Positions 35,938 to 43,194 of a DNA stretch of 64,000 nucleotides are shown here, one piece after another (position 1 is the first letter of the stretch; the number at the start of each line of letters is the position of its first letter). The notes under the pieces were generated by a model. That model searched no databases. It was not told the DNA's origin and was given only the letters and a program-made list of their open reading frames with translations. The DNA lies in the NCBI RefSeq assembly GCF_016584665.1, contig NZ_BBJB01000077.1, forward strand, positions 1 to 64,000, in the 5' to 3' direction. Both the position numbers and the translations under genes were made by a program. The DNA is from Pseudanabaena sp. lw0831. GTDB lineage: Bacteria; Cyanobacteriota; Cyanobacteriia; Pseudanabaenales; Pseudanabaenaceae.

Positions 35938-37494
35938 ATGATAGAGCCAGGTTTACAAGAAATATTAATCGAAGAGAATCTTAAGCAATTCTTACTAGTG
36001 CTTTCGGTCTCACTGAGTGTGGCAACTTTGCCACAAATTTTTAGTTGGTTTCGCAAAATTCCCTATACATTATTATTGGTGATTGTTGGTCTAGGACTAG
36101 CATTAGCCGATGTGCGGTTGATTAATCTCTCTCCCCAATTAATTTTGTTGATTTTCTTGCCGCCTTTACTATTTGAAGCTGCTTGGAATTTGAAATGGTC
36201 GAGATTAAAGCAAGATTTAATTCCCATTGGACTCTATGCGGTTGTGGGCGTTGTGATCGCGATCGCGGGAATTGCGCTTAGCCTCAATCAATTTGCCCAG
36301 ATTGCTTTACCAACTGCCTTACTAATTGGCGCTAGTCTGTCCGCAACCGATCCTGTATCCGTGACGGCTTTATTTCGAGAGTTGGGGGTGGGCAAGCGTC
36401 TAACTACTTTGATGGAAGGCGAAAGTTTATTTAATGACGGGATGGCAGTAGTTGCCTTTGGATTTTTGATTGCCTTTTCCCAAGGAACAGCCAACTTGAC
36501 ATTTCAGGCGATTTTCACGCAATTGCTGCTGGTCGTGGGGATTGGATTGGGAACTGGAGGGTTGATTGGGTTTGGCATTTCCTATTTGACTCAGCGTTTC
36601 GATCTACCTCTAGTGGAGCAATCGCTAACTCTGGTGGTCGCCTATGGAACTTACCTAATCACAGAAGAATTAGGCGGATCGGGAGTAATTGCAGTAGTAA
36701 TTACAGGATTGATTTTAGGTAACTTTGGTTCTCTAATCGGAATGAATCCCCGCACCAGAATCATTGTTAGTGAGTTTTGGGAATTCTTAGCCTTTTTTGT
36801 GAATTCCATTGTTTTCCTATTGATTGGCGATCAGATTCGCTTTGCTAGTCTCGGTGAAAATATTGGCGCGATCTCGGTAACAATCGCCGCCGTAATTGGC
36901 ACAAGGGCGATCGCGATTTATGGACTGGGTAGATTGAGCAATCGCTTTGCGAAGTCAGAGATTCCCATTGCCGAGCAAACGGTACTTTGGTGGGGTGGGC
37001 TGCGAGGCGCAGTGTCTATTGCCTTAGCATTGAGTGTCCCTGAAAGCTTTGAGGGGCGGGAGTTGGTGATTGCGTCTGTATTTGGGACAGTGCTATTTAC
37101 TTTGCTCGTCCAAGGATTGACGATTCAGCCTGTTCTCCAGAAGCTAAATCTACTCCAAAAACAACCGATGCGCGAAAGATATCTAGAAATTATTGCGCGT
37201 CAGGCTGCGCTCAGTCGAGTTTTGCAACGACTGACTGAAATAGAGCAACATCCAAGGGTTGAGATTGAGTTCTATAACTATCAAGTGTCTTTGGTCAAGG
37301 GTGAGCTAACTCGACTCCAAGAGGAAATCGATCAGCTTAAAACTGAGTACCCTGAATTGTTGCCATTTATTACCGATCAATTGCGTGAAGAACTATTAGC
37401 GATCGAGGCTGACACCTATGCTGAGTTTGTGCGTACAGGTCGATTAAATCAAGAACTTCCACTATTTTTAGACGGTGAATCCCTAGAATCTTAG
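35938..37494 (+). CDS. CPA1-type Na+/H+ antiporter
   Basis: The 518-residue protein has about 12 membrane helices with the CPA1 motifs FLPPLLFEAAW, SATDPVSVTALF and EGESLFNDGMAVV (the transport Asn-Asp pair) and a C-terminal cytoplasmic tail of about 110 residues rich in charged helices. It exchanges Na+ (or K+) for H+ across the plasma or thylakoid membrane. It resembles NhaP/NhaS-type cyanobacterial antiporters; which of these it is cannot be told. It follows the broken GGDEF gene by 17 bp. Confidence 0.93.
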   Translation: MIEPGLQEILIEENLKQFLLVLSVSLSVATLPQIFSWFRKIPYTLLLVIVGLGLALADVRLINLSPQLILLIFLPPLLFEAAWNLKWSRLKQDLIPIGLYAVVGVVIAIAGIALSLNQFAQIALPTALLIGASLSATDPVSVTALFRELGVGKRLTTLMEGESLFNDGMAVVAFGFLIAFSQGTANLTFQAIFTQLLLVVGIGLGTGGLIGFGISYLTQRFDLPLVEQSLTLVVAYGTYLITEELGGSGVIAVVITGLILGNFGSLIGMNPRTRIIVSEFWEFLAFFVNSIVFLLIGDQIRFASLGENIGAISVTIAAVIGTRAIAIYGLGRLSNRFAKSEIPIAEQTVLWWGGLRGAVSIALALSVPESFEGRELVIASVFGTVLFTLLVQGLTIQPVLQKLNLLQKQPMRERYLEIIARQAALSRVLQRLTEIEQHPRVEIEFYNYQVSLVKGELTRLQEEIDQLKTEYPELLPFITDQLREELLAIEADTYAEFVRTGRLNQELPLFLDGESLES

Positions 37495-37558
37495 ATCTTG
37501 AGACTTCTGTAACAAACATCAATCAGCGATCGCAATACCGCAAAACTTACAATTGGTC

Positions 37559-37600
37559 GGCGATCGCCTAACATCAAGACTCACAGTAATAGCGATCGGC
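37559..37600. repeat. HIP1-bounded repeat, copy A
   Basis: GCGATCG boxes flank a spacer of the form CTAacATCAaGACTCACAG. It is followed by a second spacer type (TTGAAAAGATAGATG) and another GCGATCGC at 37620. Confidence 0.7.
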
Positions 37601-37711
37601 TTGAAAAGATAGATGTTAATGCGATCGCGTTTGACTCAGAGTCAGATCTGCTGTATTTTGTCTTGAATATCTAAATTAAAATCTCAATTACATAATTTAG
37701 GAGACTGTATC

Positions 37712-38722
37712 TTGCTTACACCGCAGCTTAGAGGGCTTGTACTAGAAGAGATTATCTTAATCTTACTTAGCAAAGCAGGTTATCGAATCTTAAAATCTGG
37801 AGAAGATACTTCAATTAGAAATGGGAGATCAGGCTTAGAAGTAAAAGGACGGGGAGAATGGCATCAAGTGGATGCTCTAGTTGCCAATGATCATACATCT
37901 CCATTTTTGTATCCTATTAGGCTCGGTTTGGAAGCTAAAGCAAATTTTCCAACACCTCGTTCTAACGGGAGAGTGGGAATTGAAGTAATCCGTAATGCTG
38001 TTGGTGTAGTAAAAGATCTTAATGAAAATTACTTCTCTGATCGTGAACAGACTTTTAAACTGAAAAGATACAACTATGTTTATTCAATATTTTCACTTTT
38101 TGGCTTTACAGAAAATGCTCAACGTTATGCAATAGATCATCAAATTTATTTGATTCAGTACTATCATAATCGCCTTTTTGAGAATATCAAAACTTTACTT
38201 AGACAATTAGAAGGGACGAATGCAAGACAAATTAGTCAATTAAATATTAGAAGAGAGTTGAGAAATTTTTTCGAGAATCCAAATCAAAACATAGAGAATT
38301 TACAGCAAATGTTCGGGAATGAGGCTGTTTTAGTGAGAAACTTATTAGAAGAGACTCGCCAAATCAGCAGAGGTTCATATTTTGGTTTATTGAACGGTGA
38401 ATATCCTATTCATATTATCTCTGAGCCTCCTATTGAAAGACTTGATGAAGATGAATATCGGGTGGAAATACGGTTGGATGAAAATGGAATGGTTATAATT
38501 AGATTAAGACAGAATAATCTCTATTTTGAATTACCTGAAGTTGTAGCTCAGACACTAAAGGAAGTGTGGCAAGATCATAGAATGGTCGCTGATTTAAAGA
38601 GAAGGAATATATCTTTCATAACTCTATCTGGAATTATAGGAAATGTTAGACGCACTATAAAGTTAATATTAGATACAAACTGGTTAGATGATTATGTATC
38701 TGCACAAAGAACTATTGAATAA
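37712..38722 (+). CDS. Putative PD-(D/E)XK nuclease-like protein
   Basis: The 336-residue protein uses a TTG start with a good ribosome site (AGGAG, 8 nt away). The N-terminal half shows a Mrr-like nuclease pattern: an early Glu helix (LEEIILILLSKAGYRIL), then WHQVDALV (catalytic Asp) and RLGLEAKAN (ExK). The C-terminal half (from about 200) is charged and not recognised. No methylase, helicase or McrB-like gene is adjacent, so it is not an obvious restriction system. It is bracketed by HIP1-bounded repeats and is probably accessory. Confidence 0.7.
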   Translation: MLTPQLRGLVLEEIILILLSKAGYRILKSGEDTSIRNGRSGLEVKGRGEWHQVDALVANDHTSPFLYPIRLGLEAKANFPTPRSNGRVGIEVIRNAVGVVKDLNENYFSDREQTFKLKRYNYVYSIFSLFGFTENAQRYAIDHQIYLIQYYHNRLFENIKTLLRQLEGTNARQISQLNIRRELRNFFENPNQNIENLQQMFGNEAVLVRNLLEETRQISRGSYFGLLNGEYPIHIISEPPIERLDEDEYRVEIRLDENGMVIIRLRQNNLYFELPEVVAQTLKEVWQDHRMVADLKRRNISFITLSGIIGNVRRTIKLILDTNWLDDYVSAQRTIE

Positions 38723-38752
38723 AAGACGATAAATTCAAAATATTCGATAAGA

Positions 38753-38855
38753 GCGATCGCCTAGAAATTACGACTCACAGTCATAGCGATCGCCTTGAAA
38801 ATAGATTGTTGAGATGATCGCCTAAAAATCACGACTCACAATAATAGCGATCGCC
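38753..38855. repeat. Short array of HIP1-bounded repeats, copies B and C
   Basis: The order is GCGATCGC, spacer 1 (CTAGAAATTACGACTCACAG), GCGATCGC, spacer 2 (CTTGAAAATAGATTGTTGAG), a degenerate box GATCGCC, spacer 1 again, GCGATCGC. Related single copies lie at 37559, 40069 and 42756. Confidence 0.75.
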
Positions 38856-38903
38856 TACAGCAAACTCTTTAGCAGATGGATAATTTAGGCGAACTAATTA
38901 TAC

Positions 38904-39497
38904 TTAGAACGTTCGCGGTGAAACTAATAAGGTGTTGATATGTCGCCGCACGAGATATTTTTGCTGTTCCGCTAAAAACTGCTCAGGACAGATGACAATT
39001 CCCGAACCAATGCCATCTACAAGAGCGATAAGTGAATTGGCTTCAAAGATTAAATCTAGCTCAGATCGAATCAGCTTAGCTGTTTGTAAGGCTGCTAACT
39101 CTTGATAAATAATCTGCCGTAACAAATCATAGCGTTTTCGATGTTCCTTAACTAAGTGTTCTCGTCCAACAGAATAACCCAAGAACGCCAACCAAACCTT
39201 CCAATCATCTCTATCAGTCCCATCCAAAGGTAAAGCCACAAAGATCATCTGTTCTAGTCTATCAACTCCATTCTGCTCTTCAACACAAGCACTCATGAAT
39301 TCTATGACATTTTTAAATACTTGTTCTAGAGCAAACAGAATGAGTTCTTCTTTATCTCGAAAGTAGTGGGTGACAACCCCAGTAGAAGAGCCAAGTTCTT
39401 GCGCGATCGCCCGCATACTAGTGCGATCCAATCCTTCGCGAACAATTACCTGCCATGCTGCCTTGGCGACTTCAATGCGACGATCTTCATAACTCAT
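38904..39497 (-). CDS. TetR family transcriptional regulator (BetI-like)
   Basis: The 197-residue protein has an N-terminal TetR helix-turn-helix (IVREGLDRTSMRAIAQELGSSTGVVTHYF) and an all-helical ligand domain with WLAFLGYSVGRE, as in BetI-type regulators. It is divergent from a GNAT acetyltransferase, and the intergenic region holds palindromic sites that fit its operator. The ligand is unknown. Confidence 0.9.
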   Translation of the reverse strand: MSYEDRRIEVAKAAWQVIVREGLDRTSMRAIAQELGSSTGVVTHYFRDKEELILFALEQVFKNVIEFMSACVEEQNGVDRLEQMIFVALPLDGTDRDDWKVWLAFLGYSVGREHLVKEHRKRYDLLRQIIYQELAALQTAKLIRSELDLIFEANSLIALVDGIGSGIVICPEQFLAEQQKYLVRRHINTLLVSPRTF

Positions 39498-39537
39498 AGG
39501 TTTACAGCAACATGAAATAATTATCTTGACATTTTAT

Positions 39538-39579
39538 CATAACAGTTGTTATGTTTGCATTATAATAACTGTTGTGATG
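39538..39579. promoter_or_regulatory. Operator-like palindromes and promoter between TetR and GNAT genes
   Basis: CATAACAGTTGTTATG at 39538-39553 is a 7+2+7 palindrome. A related ATAACTGTTGTGAT lies at 39565-39578 in the same region. TATAAT at 39561-39566 could be the -10 box for the GNAT gene, placed between the two sites. Binding by the divergent TetR protein is inference. Confidence 0.55.
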
Positions 39580-39594
39580 GAAACAGGATTTACA

Positions 39595-40062
39595 ATGATT
39601 AGATTAACTTCACAAGATGACACAACAGCTTTGATCTCTTTGGCAGAGGCGACTGGTTTATTTGAGCCAAGTCAAATAGGGTCTCTCTCTCAAATGCTTA
39701 TTGACCACTTCAACGATAAAGCTAAAACTCAAGACTTCTGGTTTACTGACTACGATAACGAGCCAGTGAGTATGGCATATGTTGCGCCAGAACGAATGAC
39801 TGAGGGAACATGGAATTTATATTTGATCGCTGTGCATCCTCTTCATCAGAGACAAGGTCGCGGGAAGTCAATGCTGCAACATGTTGAGAAGATGTTAACG
39901 AAAAAAAATGAGCGGATATTACTAGTGGAAACTTCTGGAACGGATGATTTTGAGTACGTTAGGGAGTTCTATCGCAAGAGTGGATACGAGGAAGAAGCGC
40001 GGATTCGAGAGTTTTACGCGGCTGGAGTTGACAAAATCGTTTTCCGTAAGAGGCTGAACTAA
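39595..40062 (+). CDS. GNAT family N-acetyltransferase
   Basis: I choose the start at 39595 (155 residues, MIRLTSQDDTTALISLAEATG) because an AGGA lies 7 nt upstream and the Met at 39577 overlaps the second palindrome. The acetyl-CoA-binding motif is LYLIAVHPLHQRQGRGKSML (R/Q-x-x-G-x-G/A). It transfers an acetyl group to an unknown amine. Its divergent TetR neighbour suggests inducible expression. Confidence 0.9.
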   Translation: MIRLTSQDDTTALISLAEATGLFEPSQIGSLSQMLIDHFNDKAKTQDFWFTDYDNEPVSMAYVAPERMTEGTWNLYLIAVHPLHQRQGRGKSMLQHVEKMLTKKNERILLVETSGTDDFEYVREFYRKSGYEEEARIREFYAAGVDKIVFRKRLN

Positions 40063-40068
40063 CTTAGA

Positions 40069-40106
40069 GCGATCGCCTAAAACTCACGACTCAGAGGAAT
40101 AGCGAG
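40069..40106. repeat. HIP1-bounded repeat, copy D
   Basis: GCGATCGCCTAaAAcTCACGACTCAgAG matches spacer 1 of the 38.8-kb array. The right box is degraded to AGCGAG. Confidence 0.65.
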
Positions 40107-40296
40107 AGTTATTTCGGTATATTTTAAGAATTTAAACAATATTGATGTTTCGACAGTCAAAGTGAAACAATAGCATTTGAATATCTTATAGCGATTTGCA
40201 GTCGATTTTTTAAAAGCCTTTAAAAATAAGGCTTTTCCTAAAAGATTCAATGCTCCAATTTCCCAAAAACGTTAAATATCAACAAGAGTAAGGATT

Positions 40297-41316
40297 ATGA
40301 AAAGACTCATTGTATGCTGTGATGGAACTTGGCAAAAGCTAGAAAATAATGGAGCTAGCAATGTCGTCAAAATCACACAAGCAATTCGGGCAAACGACGA
40401 TCCAGGTACGCATCAAGTCGTTTTTTATGATGAAGGTATTGGCACGGAAGGTGATTTTCTGGAGCAATTTGGAGGTGGTGCGTTTGGCGTGGGTATTGAT
40501 CGCAAGATTAAAGGCGCCTATCGTTTTTTAAGCTTGAATTATGAGGATGGTGATGAAGTCTATCTGTTTGGATTTAGTCGTGGTGCTTATACAATTCGCT
40601 GTTTAGCGGGATTTATCTACTGCTCTGGACTGCTAAGGCGGCAGTATATTCGTAAGGCTCCTGAAGCCTATGAACTCTATCGCAATCGCGGAGATGACGC
40701 CAAACCAAATAGCGATCGTGCAATACAATTTCGTCAAAATTATGGAGATCGAGTACCAATTCGCGCATTATGCTGCTGGGATACTGTAGGTTCCTTGGGT
40801 ATTCCCGATTTAATTCCCTTCTTTCCGTTAGATAACTGGATCAATAAACAATACGAATTTTTTGATACAAAACTCAATCGCTATATCCAAAATGCTTTTC
40901 ATGCGATCTCGATCGATGAAATCCGCAAGTCATTTCCTGTAACACCAATGAACCTTAGTAAGGATGCTGACACTAAAATTCAACAATTGTGGTTTGTAGG
41001 CGAGCATGGCTGTATTGGCGGAGGTACTGAAGCTACCTATGGTTTATCGGATATTACTTTAGATTGGATGATGAAACAGGTTGAGGATCTGGGACTATCT
41101 CTTGATCGCCACCGTCTTGAATATAAACTCAATCCTCGCTTTGATACATTCTTTGATAATCAACCTTCTAGTGTATTCAAATTGGATGGAAAAGTTTGGC
41201 GAACAGTGGAAGGTGGTATTTTGGCTTTGCATGAAACGGTAAAGCTCCGTTGGAAAAAGGATTCCCTTTATCGACCAGAAAATCTGTTGCATTTGAGTAA
41301 AGAGCTTGATGCATAG
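40297..41316 (+). CDS. DUF2235 alpha/beta-hydrolase-like protein
   Basis: The 339-residue protein shows the DUF2235 signature: KRLIVCCDGTWQ at the N-terminus, YDEGIGT, and the nucleophile elbow LFGFSRGAYT (Ser). DUF2235 is shared with type VI secretion phospholipase effectors (Tle1 group) and with stand-alone hydrolases. No secretion-system gene is near, so a housekeeping or stress role is more likely. The substrate is unknown. Confidence 0.88.
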   Translation: MKRLIVCCDGTWQKLENNGASNVVKITQAIRANDDPGTHQVVFYDEGIGTEGDFLEQFGGGAFGVGIDRKIKGAYRFLSLNYEDGDEVYLFGFSRGAYTIRCLAGFIYCSGLLRRQYIRKAPEAYELYRNRGDDAKPNSDRAIQFRQNYGDRVPIRALCCWDTVGSLGIPDLIPFFPLDNWINKQYEFFDTKLNRYIQNAFHAISIDEIRKSFPVTPMNLSKDADTKIQQLWFVGEHGCIGGGTEATYGLSDITLDWMMKQVEDLGLSLDRHRLEYKLNPRFDTFFDNQPSSVFKLDGKVWRTVEGGILALHETVKLRWKKDSLYRPENLLHLSKELDA

Positions 41317-41377
41317 ATAGTAGAGGCGATCCATGAATCGCTTCTACTATATTGTTAAATTATTACTCCCTTCCGAT

Positions 41378-41424
41378 TGAATAATTAGGCGTGCGCGGCT
41401 TCGCTGGGCACGCCTAATTATTCA
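41378..41424. terminator. Hairpin downstream of the DUF2235 gene
   Basis: Arms TGAATAATTAGGCGTGC flank GCGGCTTCGCTGG (one mismatch). Confidence 0.75.
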
Positions 41425-41469
41425 CTTTATAATGCCTGTTTTTTGGGTGAGAAGGGAGTAAGGCAGCAT

Positions 41470-41598
41470 GTAAAAATAACTTAAGCAACTTATTTGTTAG
41501 ATTTATTTCATATATTGCTTGCCTGCCATACTCGTCCTACTTTCTGAAGTTCCATTGGAAATAGTAGTTCTATCTCAAAATGCTTAAGTTGTTTTTAC
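41470..41598. mobile_element. MITE-like element 1
   Basis: Inverted ends GTAAAAATAACTTAAGCA (left) and the complement of TGCTTAAGTTGTTTTTAC (right) match at 17 of 18 positions across 129 bp with no ORF. It may be an IS deletion derivative. No clear target duplication is seen. Confidence 0.55.
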
Positions 41599-41680
41599 AA
41601 GATTCCTAAGAAAGCACACTTTTGGTAACGAGCATTATCCAAAACGAGAGTAATGGGGATAGTCAAACCCAAAGCCGATA

Positions 41681-41839
41681 GGCTCTATAGGTGTTTCGGG
41701 GAGTTCAAACATGATAAACGGCTAAATGCATTTAATGACAGGTGTTTCAGGCATCAAAGACATCCGAGGCTAAAACTATTACACATCAGGCATTTCAGCT
41801 ATTTAAGCTAAAGCACCTCCCCGAAACACCTATTGAGCC
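41681..41839. mobile_element. MITE-like element 2
   Basis: The 159-bp ORF-free segment is bounded by inverted repeats GGCTC(T/A) + ATAGGTGTTTCGGGGAG (22 of 23 match). Degenerate copies of the GGTGTTTC motif occur inside. Together with element 1 it fills most of the 616-bp gap between the DUF2235 and methyltransferase genes. Confidence 0.65.
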
Positions 41840-41932
41840 AAGATGTTTTGGGGTCGTCGGTGAGAGCAAAGTTTTGAGCAGATTCTGGAGTCTAAAATGA
41901 AGTTACATTCACGATCTAAATAAAGCTAGCTT

Positions 41933-42748
41933 ATGCAAGACCCTAGACAGGAAATTAATGCCAGAGCTTCTATGCCTTTGGAACAGCGAAGGAATTGGTA
42001 TTCTCCTGTTGCTGATATCTATTACAACGCAAGACCAAACTATCCAAAGGAATTGGTCGATCAATCCGTCGGTTTAGTTCAGCTTTCCTCAGAGGCATCG
42101 ATTCTTGAGGTCGGCTGTGGTCCAGGAAATGCAACAGTGGCTTTTGCTCAATTTGGTTTTTCGATGACGTGTCTTGAGCCAAACCCAGATTTTTGTCATT
42201 TGGCAAGACGCAACTGTATGCTGTACCCGAATGTTGCAATCCACAACACCTCATTTGAGGAATGGAAACTAGAGGAAAAACAGTTCAATGCCGTTCTAGC
42301 TGCCAACGCCTTTCACTGGATATCGCCAGAGATTCGGTATGCCAAGGCTGCGTTGGCATTACACAACAACGGGTTTCTGATCCTGCTTTGGAATTTGACC
42401 CCTGAACTGAAATACGAAGTGTATCAAGAGATCGAGGAAGTGTATCAAGCTTATGCTCCCTCATTTGTCCGATATGAAGGCGCGGAAATTCAAGCGGAGA
42501 CTTTGCGGGGATTTAGACAAGAAGTTTTAGACTCTGGTTATTTTAAGGAGTTAATTTTCAAGCAAACCGCGTGTGAAGTCACCTATGGCATTAATGATTA
42601 CCTTAAGCTGTTAAGTACCCATCGGGGACTAGAGCCACAAGCGGAAGCGCTACTATTTGCAGGATTGCGGGAGAAGCTAGAAAAAATGGGAGATAGTGTG
42701 CGACTCTCGTTTCTTTCGGCTGTTCATGTAGCTCGCAAAGACAAGTAA
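41933..42748 (+). CDS. Class I SAM-dependent methyltransferase
   Basis: The 271-residue protein has SAM motif I ILEVGCGPGNATVAFA and an acidic strand-2 end (CLEPNPDFC). LAANAFHWISPE resembles small-molecule methyltransferases of the UbiE/trans-aconitate type. The substrate is unknown. It lies in the repeat-rich accessory region, which hints at acquisition. Confidence 0.88.
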   Translation: MQDPRQEINARASMPLEQRRNWYSPVADIYYNARPNYPKELVDQSVGLVQLSSEASILEVGCGPGNATVAFAQFGFSMTCLEPNPDFCHLARRNCMLYPNVAIHNTSFEEWKLEEKQFNAVLAANAFHWISPEIRYAKAALALHNNGFLILLWNLTPELKYEVYQEIEEVYQAYAPSFVRYEGAEIQAETLRGFRQEVLDSGYFKELIFKQTACEVTYGINDYLKLLSTHRGLEPQAEALLFAGLREKLEKMGDSVRLSFLSAVHVARKDK

Positions 42749-42755
42749 TTGACAA

Positions 42756-42795
42756 GCGATCGCCTAGAAATCACGTTTCACAATAATAGCGATCG
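42756..42795. repeat. HIP1-bounded repeat, copy E
   Basis: GCGATCGCCTAGAAATCACG + TTTCACAATAATAGCGATCG follows the methyltransferase stop and matches spacer 1. Confidence 0.7.
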
Positions 42796-42818
42796 TTAAA
42801 ACCAACTAATTCTCATCT

Positions 42819-43076
42819 TTATTTCTGGCTCTCCAGAATTTTCTTCGCATTCAAAAGCCCTTGATGTTGCTCTTTACTGAGCGTAGGATACTTGAGATCC
42901 AGTTCCTTTAACTGCGTGTAAATGATACCCGCCACAACCAGACGAGTAAACCATTTGCGATCGCTGCGAGTATGTGGGCGATCGGGCTTACACCTAAAGA
43001 ACATAGCGATCGGTTTAACGGGGCTGCAAGTATTGTTCTCCCATATTTGATAGGCATCCACTTGAGCGATATACAA
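42819..43076 (-). pseudogene. PPK2-type polyphosphate kinase C-terminal remnant
   Basis: The last part, DRKWFTRLVVAGIIYTQLKE + LDLKYPTLSKEQ, matches the C-terminus of PPK2 phosphotransferases, and AYQIWENNTCSP resembles the region just before it. Between them the expected APWYVVPA-like stretch is replaced by about 19 residues encoded by DNA with three GCGATCG boxes (42957-43013). The catalytic Walker regions are absent, and a stop codon lies just upstream of the TTG start. It is a decayed gene fragment. Confidence 0.75.
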
Positions 43077-43194
43077 GCGAAATTAGGTAGATAAAGCCCA
43101 AATTCTTGTACCGCCTACCACGCGGGTAGTGTAATATTTTCGGTTTTAAGTTTAGACTTGAGTAGAAATCGCGAAGGGAAGAGCGCAAGCACCC

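Noticed and set aside
38753-38855. CRISPR-like array (repeating GCGATCGC with spacers)
   Set aside because: The spacers themselves repeat, the boxes are only 8 bp HIP1 octamers, there are too few units and no cas gene is present.
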